From: JAJZOM01 sp046703545
GTDB lineage: Archaea > Thermoplasmatota > Thermoplasmata > Thermoplasmatales > Thermoplasmataceae
Length of the DNA: 22,967 nt
Reading direction: 5' to 3'
Assembly: GCA_046703545.1 (NCBI GenBank)
Contig: JBJKSX010000020.1
Span: 1 to 22,967 of the forward strand
Position numbers and translations under genes: made by a program. Below the pieces are notes generated by a model, which was given only the letters and a program-made list of their open reading frames with translations, made no database searches and was not told the DNA's origin. Of this stretch, positions 7,898-12,998 are shown piece by piece. Position 1 is the first letter of the stretch, and the number at the start of each line of letters is the position of its first letter.

Positions 7898-8531
7898 TCT
7901 TGGCAGGATCAGCTACGGGCGGGCATACGAAATACAGAAGCAGCTGGTGGAACTCATCAAGCAGGACTGCCAGAACGGCTTCCTCCTTTTTCTTGAACAT
8001 GATCCGGTTTATACAGTGGGGAGGAAACCCATCCCAGAAAATTATTCGGGTGTGGACGTTGTTGTCACCGAAAGGGGAGGGGACGTGACATACCATGGGC
8101 CCGGCCAGATGGTTGTTTATCCCATTTTCCAGATTTCAGGCCAGGAACGGATAGATGTCAGGGAATACGTCCATTTTGTTGAAAAGATAGTCATTGACAT
8201 CCTTGAAAAGGCTGGGTACAAGGCGTTCGTGGGTGATGAGCCCGGAATATGGATCGGGACTTCCAATGGGGACAGGAAGGTCGCTTCCATGGGAATGGCA
8301 ATCGACCATGGAATAAGCTACCATGGTGTCTCCATAAATCTTACAAAGGAAGCAGTGCAGGGATTTCTCAAGATAAACCCGTGCGGGCTGGACCCTTCTG
8401 TGATGCATTATGCCAGCGTCACGGCAAGAAGCGTCAAGAACGAGTTCATAAAGGCATTTTCCTCCAGGTACGGCCCGTTCCAGGAGATGGATGCCGGAAG
8501 CTTTCTCAGTTCACTCTCGGTCTTTCACTGA
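7863..8531 (+). CDS. lipB: Octanoyltransferase LipB
   Basis: Transfers an octanoyl group to the lipoyl-domain lysine, the step before LipA. It has 223 residues from ATG 7863. Family motifs are clear: ERGGDVTYHGPGQMVVYP, then DRKVASMGMAI with the active-site lysine (K139), then SYHGVSINL, and INPCGLDP with the catalytic cysteine (C174). The Lys/Cys pair and spacing match the bacterial enzyme, in which they act as a dyad, and separate it from lipoate ligase LplA. The start is ATG 7863 with AAGGTG just upstream inside the E3 gene; GTG 7857 would add two residues. It overlaps E3 by 35 bases and ends 21 bases inside the converging adenosyltransferase gene. The acyl donor is unknown, because archaea generally lack the bacterial fatty-acid synthase and its octanoyl-ACP. 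Confidence 0.92.
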   Translation: MGCRYTSNLAVDLGRISYGRAYEIQKQLVELIKQDCQNGFLLFLEHDPVYTVGRKPIPENYSGVDVVVTERGGDVTYHGPGQMVVYPIFQISGQERIDVREYVHFVEKIVIDILEKAGYKAFVGDEPGIWIGTSNGDRKVASMGMAIDHGISYHGVSINLTKEAVQGFLKINPCGLDPSVMHYASVTARSVKNEFIKAFSSRYGPFQEMDAGSFLSSLSVFH

Positions 8532-9059
8532 TCTTGGCTTCAGTTCCCAGATTTTTTCCCCGACGGAATGCCTTCGGTTTGCGGCCAGTGCCATCATGAA
8601 AAGAACCGAGGAAAGCCTGTTGATGTATGAGAGCACTGCATCGCTCACTTTCATCTCCTCTGCACAGGCGACAATCACCCTTTCCAGGCGCCTGCAGACG
8701 GTCCTTGCCACATGCAGCGCGGCAGAATCCTCCGTTCCTCCGGGAATTACAAAGAGCCTGATGGGCCCAACCTCTTTCTGATAATGGTCGACCCTCTCCT
8801 CTAGCCATTTGGTGTTGTCCGGGGACAATGTCCTGCCTTCACCATGCATGTAGATGTGTTCCCCAAGTGTGAATATCTCAAACTGTATTCTTGAGAGATC
8901 GGCCTTCATGTCATCCCAGCCGATCCTGGCACTGGCGAGGCCCAGGAATGAGTTGAATTCGTCAAGCGTCCCCTCCAGCTCCACAACACTGCTGCTCTTT
9001 CCTACCCTGCCTCCTGTGCCTGCGTCGGTGGTTCCCTTGTCGCCTTTCCTGGTGTACAT
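8511..9059 (-). CDS. Cob(I)alamin adenosyltransferase, PduO-type
   Basis: Transfers adenosyl from ATP to cob(I)alamin to make adenosylcobalamin, used for example by methylmalonyl-CoA mutase and class II ribonucleotide reductase. It has 182 residues. The N-terminal MYTRKGDKGTTDAGTGGRV is the ATP-binding region of the family. LEGTLDEFNSFLG follows, then FVIPGGTEDSAALHVART with VCRRLERV, and YINRLSSVLF at the C-terminus. Together these are the PduO signature, distinct from CobA/BtuR. The start is ATG, with a TATA element about 26 bases upstream, so it is probably leaderless. It converges on lipB with a 21-base tail-to-tail overlap and is divergent from the metalloregulator. T. acidophilum Ta1434, of known structure, is the same family and, as I recall, sits beside the same dehydrogenase genes. 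Confidence 0.93.
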   Translation of the reverse strand: MYTRKGDKGTTDAGTGGRVGKSSSVVELEGTLDEFNSFLGLASARIGWDDMKADLSRIQFEIFTLGEHIYMHGEGRTLSPDNTKWLEERVDHYQKEVGPIRLFVIPGGTEDSAALHVARTVCRRLERVIVACAEEMKVSDAVLSYINRLSSVLFMMALAANRRHSVGEKIWELKPRSVKDRE

Positions 9060-9080
9060 TGCAATATGATATGCTCTTTG

Positions 9081-9090
9081 GAATTAAAGT
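9081..9090 (-). promoter_or_regulatory. TATA element of the adenosyltransferase gene
   Basis: On the minus strand ACTTTAATTC is centred about 26 bases before the ATG at 9059, the spacing expected for a leaderless archaeal transcript. Confidence 0.45.
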
Positions 9091-9123
9091 TCTTGCAAAT
9101 GGGCGCTTTTCCCATCTCTTGAT

Positions 9124-9134
9124 AAAATTAATTA
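9124..9134 (+). promoter_or_regulatory. TATA-like element of the metalloregulator gene
   Basis: AAAATTAATTA is centred about 27 bases before the GTG at 9157. Its end overlaps the candidate operator at 9132-9145. Confidence 0.45.
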
Positions 9135-9145
9135 AGCATGCCTAA
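9132..9145. promoter_or_regulatory. Candidate DtxR-family operator
   Basis: TTAAGCATGCCTAA is a near-perfect palindrome: its reverse complement differs only at one symmetric pair, and partial symmetry extends further (14 of 18 bases over AATTAAGCATGCCTAACT). The arms match the TTAGG...CCTAA type of half-site bound by DtxR/IdeR regulators. It overlaps the edge of the TATA element and ends 11 bases before the start of a DtxR-family gene, a position suited to autorepression. It could also affect the divergent adenosyltransferase gene about 70 bases away. Binding is inferred, not shown. Confidence 0.5.
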
Positions 9146-9156
9146 CTGAGACAATT

Positions 9157-9774
9157 GTGAGGCTGAACAGGGAAGACTACCTCCTTGTTATCTGGGAGTA
9201 CATGGAATCTTTCGACAAGATTACCGAGAAGCAGATAGCCAACCGGCTCAGAATCAGCCCTCCCACGGCCTATGAATATCTCACCAAACTTGCGGAAGAG
9301 GGTTTTATCAACAAGGACGGCAAGGACATATCATTCACACTTAACGGGAAGAGAGCAGCTCGGGAACTTGTAAGGATGCACAGGATCTCTGAAGTTTTTG
9401 CCTACAGTTTCCTGGAGGTTCCTTGGGAGGAGACACACGCCTCGGTCATGGAACTTGAGCATGTTATAAGTGGAAAACGGGGTGAGGCGCTTTACAGGAA
9501 GCTTGGCAACCCGGAAACCTGCCCCCATGGCAACCCAACTGATCCGGATGTCAAATTCAGGGAAGTCCCCCTGATGCTTGCAGAGGAAGGCGACTACATT
9601 ATCAGGAGGGTTGTTTTCGAGGACCAGGGGCTTCTCAGCAAGCTTGCTTCAATCAATGCCCTTCCAGACACTCCGGTCAAGGTGTACAGGGGAGACGACC
9701 TGGTCATAGAGAACGAGCATGGAACTTTGAAGATACCGCACACACTGTCCACGTCGCTTCGGCTGACAAAATGA
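9157..9774 (+). CDS. DtxR/MntR-family metal-dependent transcriptional regulator
   Basis: Metal-activated repressor of iron or manganese homeostasis. It has 205 residues in three domains: an N-terminal winged helix (about 4-65, recognition helix near SPPTAYEYLTKL), a dimerisation and metal domain (about 66-130), and a C-terminal SH3-like FeoA-type domain (about 138-205). Metal-site positions aligned by eye to DtxR are H75, E79 and H94 (ancillary site) and E101, H102 (primary site). The DtxR Met10 position holds D7, as in MntR, and the DtxR Cys102 position holds M98. The family motif CPHGNP is present (C122). The start is GTG, 27 bases after a TATA-like element and 11 bases after a candidate operator. 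Family is certain; whether it senses Fe or Mn is not settled by sequence. Confidence 0.9.
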   Translation: MRLNREDYLLVIWEYMESFDKITEKQIANRLRISPPTAYEYLTKLAEEGFINKDGKDISFTLNGKRAARELVRMHRISEVFAYSFLEVPWEETHASVMELEHVISGKRGEALYRKLGNPETCPHGNPTDPDVKFREVPLMLAEEGDYIIRRVVFEDQGLLSKLASINALPDTPVKVYRGDDLVIENEHGTLKIPHTLSTSLRLTK

Positions 9775-9780
9775 CTTTCT

Positions 9781-9798
9781 CCACATGTCAATATGTGG
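9781..9798. repeat. Inverted repeat CCACAT-N6-ATGTGG after the regulator gene
   Basis: Perfect 6-base arms with a 6-base loop, starting 6 bases after the regulator stop codon and ending 36 bases before the next start. There is no following T tract on the plus strand, so it is a poor intrinsic terminator. It may be an RNA hairpin or an operator for the downstream gene. Confidence 0.4.
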
Positions 9799-9834
9799 CA
9801 AAGGTATTTCATCAATGTTCATATATAATTGAGA

Positions 9835-10410
9835 ATGGCAGATCACAATCAGTTGAAGGAAAAGTTGACTGCCACCAGCAGGTACAGGAGGCTCATTGAT
9901 CTCAGGCGTGAGGTTCAGAGCTCCAGGGGAAGCATCCCCTTTAGCGTATATGCCGATCTGGAAAATCGCATTGACGAGAAGATAAGGGGCTTTGACTATC
10001 CTGTGTGCGAGAAGACCAGGATAACCATACTTTTTTCCAATGGCCTTGCAATGGAACTTGGTTCTGATGAGTGCGCTTCAGCAATGAAGAGCGACATGAG
10101 GCTTTCATCCTACATATTCAGCAAATACCCATCCGCAGTGGACTTCAACATTGAAGGCGATGCGCTGGTGGGAACCTATTCAAGAAGATCCGCTTCTGCT
10201 GAAACTGAATCCAGGGAATCCGAAGGCACCCCAGGCAAAAGCTCCCCATACCAGGACGGTGTTCAGGAGAGGGTTGACCACCTGATGGACAAGGTTGATC
10301 AGCTTGAGAAGATGTACAACGAGACCATACCCAAGATATCCAAGGGCATGGAAGAACTGAAGGCCAAGATGGATTTCCTTTACAAGAAGCTCATAGAGGA
10401 AAAGCCATAA
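9835..10410 (+). CDS. Hypothetical protein with C-terminal coiled coil
   Basis: A soluble 191-residue protein of unknown function. The N-terminal two thirds (about 1-115) alternate basic helices (RYRRLIDLRREV) with a possible strand-rich part (RITILFSNGLAMELG). A low-complexity Ser/Glu linker spans about 115-140. The last 50 residues (from VQERVDHLMDKVDQLEKMY to the C-terminus) show heptad spacing of hydrophobic residues and should form a coiled coil, suggesting oligomerisation or a partner protein. There are no membrane segments, cysteine clusters or catalytic motifs. The start chosen is ATG 9835; a TTG six bases upstream is also in frame. A TATA-like CATATATAATT lies only 6-17 bases before this ATG, too close for standard spacing, so either another promoter or read-through from the regulator serves it. 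Confidence 0.7.
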   Translation: MADHNQLKEKLTATSRYRRLIDLRREVQSSRGSIPFSVYADLENRIDEKIRGFDYPVCEKTRITILFSNGLAMELGSDECASAMKSDMRLSSYIFSKYPSAVDFNIEGDALVGTYSRRSASAETESRESEGTPGKSSPYQDGVQERVDHLMDKVDQLEKMYNETIPKISKGMEELKAKMDFLYKKLIEEKP

Positions 10411-10430
10411 GCCCCCAGTTTTCAAGGGCT
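10410..10430 (+). terminator. Weak hairpin at the end of the coiled-coil gene
   Basis: AGCCC (10410-10414) pairs with GGGCT (10426-10430) around an 11-base loop and is followed by TTCT. It lies between convergent genes ending at 10410 and 10454. The short T tract makes termination only possible. Confidence 0.3.
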
Positions 10431-10453
10431 TTCTGTCGCCTGACGAATGCAAT

Positions 10454-11086
10454 TCACGCCAGGAATGGGTTGTTTTCCAGTTCTTCAGAGAGGGTGGTTT
10501 CCGGGCCATGCCCTGGCAGGATCCTCAGGCCGGGGCTCATGCCTTTTATCCTTTCGAGTGTAATTTTCATCTGATCCATTGACCCTCCGAGGTCAGTCCT
10601 CCCAATTGTTCCCCTGAACAAGGTGTCTCCCGTGAAGAATAAAGAGCCGGAGATAATCCCGATGCTGCCTGGAGTGTGGCCAGGAAGCTCCAGCACCTCC
10701 AAGGTGCATTCCCCCACAGCCAATCTGTCACCTTCCTTGAGGAACCTGTCTGTTTCCACCTTCCGGAGCGGCTTTCCCATGTATTTCTCAGATACGGCGT
10801 AGGACCATTCCAGCACATCGCCTTCACCATCTCCCATGAAGAAGCTGCACTGAAGCGCGGACTTCAGGCCTTCTATGTCAAAGAGGTGGTCAAGATGGCC
10901 GTGGGTGGCAATGACCGCCTTGATCTCAAGGCCATCCAGGGTGAATCCTTCAAGGTATGTGGAGGAATCAAATCCAGGATCAATGATGATTGCCTCTTGG
11001 CCAGATTGGAGCAGATAGGTGTTTGTCTGGAAAGGGCCTGCAACCACCCTTGAAATTTCTGGTTCCGGTGCAACCGTCATGTTCAT
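10454..11086 (-). CDS. Metallo-beta-lactamase-fold hydrolase, glyoxalase II-like
   Basis: A cytosolic zinc-dependent hydrolase of the glyoxalase II/persulfide dioxygenase-like branch. It has 210 residues with the complete metal site: THGHLDH (H62, H64, D66, H67), PGHTPGS (H137), FTGDTLF (D154) and LPGHGPET (H193). GTIGRTDLGGS after the aspartate is typical of this branch. The separate C-terminal domain that binds glutathione in classical glyoxalase II is missing, so a thioester or other small ester is the likely substrate. The ATG at 11086 overlaps the alaX stop (ATGA), so it is translated with alaX; a second in-frame ATG two codons on (11080) is an equally possible start. The fold is certain, the substrate unknown. 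Confidence 0.9.
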   Translation of the reverse strand: MNMTVAPEPEISRVVAGPFQTNTYLLQSGQEAIIIDPGFDSSTYLEGFTLDGLEIKAVIATHGHLDHLFDIEGLKSALQCSFFMGDGEGDVLEWSYAVSEKYMGKPLRKVETDRFLKEGDRLAVGECTLEVLELPGHTPGSIGIISGSLFFTGDTLFRGTIGRTDLGGSMDQMKITLERIKGMSPGLRILPGHGPETTLSEELENNPFLA

Positions 11087-11802
11087 TCCAGCGTGAAGCC
11101 TATCCTCTTGTTCCTTTTTCCCTTGCTCTCAACCTTATTGAGTACCAGTTTCCCGATCTCCCTTGAGTCACGGACATGTGTTCCGCCATCCGCCTGCTCA
11201 TCAAGGTCGTCTATGACTATCAGCCTCACCCTGTCAAGGGACTCTATGAGCTTCCTGCCGGGTTCCGTCCTTGCAAGGTTCTCCATCTGAAGTGCCTCTT
11301 CCCTGGAAATTTCTTTCTGGTGTATCCCGTGACCTTCAGATATGAAGGCATTGCATTCCTCAAGGATCTGTTCAACAAGCTCCCTGCTGAAATCATCCAT
11401 GTTCATGTCGATCCTGGCCCTGTCCTGGTAGATCTGCCCACCGGTCAGCAAGCCCTTGTCTCCATGCTTCCTTGTCACTATTCCATCCATGACGTGAATG
11501 GCCGAGTGGAACCTCATATGGGAATAGCGCCTGTCCCAGTCTATTTTTCCGTGAACCTTTGTTCCCGGGGCCAATGTCTTTCCCTCTTCCAGGGTATGGA
11601 CAATCTCATCCCCATCCTTCCTCACGTCAACAACCCTGAGTTCCCCGTTGGGGGTTTCAAGAACGCCGGTATCGTTGGGCTGGCCGCCCCCTGTGGCATA
11701 GAATGCAGTCCTGTCCAGCACCAGTTGGTTACCTTCAGCCCGCGTAACAACCGCATCAAATTCCTTCAGGTACATATCTGTCAAAAAGAGCTTCTCTGTC
11801 AC
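11083..11802 (-). CDS. alaX: Alanyl-tRNA editing protein AlaX (AlaX-M-like)
   Basis: Free-standing editing enzyme that hydrolyses Ser- or Gly-tRNA(Ala) made in error. It has 239 residues. The N-terminal barrel carries FYATGGGQPNDTG (34-46), which places it with AlaX-M rather than the short AlaX-S. The zinc-site motif HxxxH is RFHSAIH (H99, H103). The second half-site, usually CxxxH, reads ADGGTHV, so aspartate (D205) stands where cysteine is usual, while H209 is kept. The C-terminus (SREIGKLVLNKVESKGKRNKRIGFTLE) is typical. The start is GTG, 23 bases after a TATA element; the next in-frame ATG (11775) would cut into conserved sequence. It forms a two-gene operon with the metallohydrolase and is divergent from the disulfide oxidoreductase. 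Confidence 0.92.
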   Translation of the reverse strand: MTEKLFLTDMYLKEFDAVVTRAEGNQLVLDRTAFYATGGGQPNDTGVLETPNGELRVVDVRKDGDEIVHTLEEGKTLAPGTKVHGKIDWDRRYSHMRFHSAIHVMDGIVTRKHGDKGLLTGGQIYQDRARIDMNMDDFSRELVEQILEECNAFISEGHGIHQKEISREEALQMENLARTEPGRKLIESLDRVRLIVIDDLDEQADGGTHVRDSREIGKLVLNKVESKGKRNKRIGFTLE

Positions 11803-11820
11803 GCATGCCCATAGCCTGCC

Positions 11821-11830
11821 GTATATTAAG
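11821..11830 (-). promoter_or_regulatory. TATA element of the alaX operon
   Basis: On the minus strand CTTAATATAC is centred about 23 bases before the GTG at 11802, supporting that GTG as the start of a leaderless message. Confidence 0.45.
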
Positions 11831-11882
11831 GTTGTACTGAAATCAGGCCTTTGTGGTCTCCATGAACCTGTCGCAAAGAAAC

Positions 11883-11892
11883 GTTAAATAAT
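11883..11892 (+). promoter_or_regulatory. TATA element of the disulfide oxidoreductase gene
   Basis: GTTAAATAAT is centred about 24 bases before the ATG at 11911, and no Shine-Dalgarno lies between. It forms a divergent promoter pair with alaX within 108 bases. Confidence 0.45.
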
Positions 11893-11910
11893 CAACAAAA
11901 ATGTAGATAC

Positions 11911-12570
11911 ATGCCTTTGATCAAGGATGAGGACAAGACCTATTTACAGCAGGAGTTCGAAAAACACCTGAAGAATGACGTTGAATTGATTGTTTTCACA
12001 TCAGATGATGCGGACTGCAAGTACTGCAAGGAATCAGTCCAGCTTGCTGATGAAGTGTCGCAGACAAGTGACAAGATTTCCCTCACAGTCTACAACTTCG
12101 ACAAGGATCAGGAAGCGGCCAAGGATTACGGTATCACAAAGTACCCTGCCACGGTTGTCTCCAGGAAAGGGGAGAAAGACGGCAGGATAAGGTACTACGG
12201 ACTTCCTTCCGGATATGAGTTTGGGTCCCTCGTTGACGACATAAAGAATGTCTCCAAGTGGGAAGTTGACATTTCTTCCAAAGCTCTGGAAATCATCAAC
12301 AAGATCGACAAGCCTGTCACCATAAGGGTGTATGTCACCCCAACATGCCCATACTGCCCAAAGGCTGTCGGCACGGCACACAAGTTCGCAATACAGAACC
12401 CGAACATAACTGGAGAGATGATGGAGTCCCTCGAGTTCGACAAGGAAGCGGAAGAGGCCGGCGTTTCATCCGTCCCTCACATCGTCATAAACGGAGAAGT
12501 GGAGTTCGTTGGGGCATACCCGGACGACCAGTTCGCGGAATATGTCCTGGAAGCTTACAAGAACGCCTGA
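11911..12570 (+). CDS. Protein disulfide oxidoreductase (PDO), double thioredoxin fold
   Basis: Thiol-disulfide exchange enzyme of archaea and thermophiles, involved in making, reducing or rearranging disulfides in cytosolic proteins. It has 219 residues forming two thioredoxin-fold units. The N-terminal unit has the active site C36-KY-C39, with its cis-proline in KYPATV. The C-terminal unit has C146-PY-C149, with its cis-proline in SSVPHIV. Both active sites are intact, and CPYC resembles a glutaredoxin site. The length is close to the roughly 225 residues of the family. There is no signal peptide. The start is ATG, leaderless by the TATA position. A strong hairpin with a T tract follows the gene, so it is probably monocistronic. 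Confidence 0.92.
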   Translation: MPLIKDEDKTYLQQEFEKHLKNDVELIVFTSDDADCKYCKESVQLADEVSQTSDKISLTVYNFDKDQEAAKDYGITKYPATVVSRKGEKDGRIRYYGLPSGYEFGSLVDDIKNVSKWEVDISSKALEIINKIDKPVTIRVYVTPTCPYCPKAVGTAHKFAIQNPNITGEMMESLEFDKEAEEAGVSSVPHIVINGEVEFVGAYPDDQFAEYVLEAYKNA

Positions 12571-12589
12571 TCAGGCACCATTTTTCTTT

Positions 12590-12616
12590 GGGGCGCTCTC
12601 TTCGCCCATCTTTTTT
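12590..12616 (+). terminator. Hairpin plus T6, terminator after the PDO gene
   Basis: GGGCG (12591-12595) pairs with CGCCC (12603-12607) around a 7-base loop, and TTTTTT follows at 12611-12616. A further T5 lies just upstream (12581-12585). Archaeal RNA polymerase stops at T tracts, so termination here is likely, and the next gene has its own TATA element. Confidence 0.55.
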
Positions 12617-12636
12617 AAAATATGATAGGATAAAAG

Positions 12637-12645
12637 GCTTTTAAC
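12637..12645 (+). promoter_or_regulatory. TATA-like element of the SCP2-HAD/ECH operon
   Basis: GCTTTTAAC is centred about 25 bases before the ATG at 12666, with A/T-rich sequence upstream and no clear ribosome binding site. Confidence 0.4.
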
Positions 12646-12665
12646 CCCTATTCATTTAACATAAC

Positions 12666-12998
12666 ATGGGTTCTTTTGATATCATAAGTGAACTAGTGGA
12701 AAAGGCCAAGTCATCTGAGAACGTTGGAAAGGAATTAGCTGGCTTCAACAAGAAATTCCAGATAAAGCCTTCAGACGCTTCTCCATTTTACGTAGAGATT
12801 CAGGATGGTGCAATAAACCTCAACCAGGGAGAAACTGACAGTCCCAGTGCAACAGTGATGGCAACCGACCAGATGCTGGTTGAGATCTTCACCGGAAAGA
12901 CGGATGCCGTGAAAGCGTTCATGGGCGGCCAGCTCAAGGTTTCGGGAGATATTTTCAGTGCACAGAAACTAACAAGCATCGTGTCAAAAGTCAGGTGA
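12666..12998 (+). CDS. SCP2 sterol-carrier/lipid-binding domain protein
   Basis: A stand-alone SCP2-fold protein of 110 residues with a hydrophobic tunnel expected to bind acyl-CoA or other lipids. Typical features are a short N-terminal helix, the strand pair YVEIQDGAINLNQG, the DSPSATVMATDQMLVEIFTGK segment, and the closing KAFMGGQLKVSGDIFSAQKL, which is the most conserved part of the family. There is no signal peptide. The ATG sits 25 bases after a TATA-like element. The stop TGA overlaps the GTG start of the HAD/ECH gene (GTGA), so the two are co-translated. In eukaryotes SCP2 domains are often fused to beta-oxidation enzymes. The context suggests the same service to acyl-CoA oxidation here, by inference. 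Confidence 0.88.
   Translation: MGSFDIISELVEKAKSSENVGKELAGFNKKFQIKPSDASPFYVEIQDGAINLNQGETDSPSATVMATDQMLVEIFTGKTDAVKAFMGGQLKVSGDIFSAQKLTSIVSKVR

Noticed and set aside
12565..12576. Perfect palindrome GCCTGATCAGGC over the PDO stop codon
   Set aside because: No loop, so a poor hairpin, and it lies partly in coding sequence; more likely chance. The real terminator candidate is at 12590-12616.
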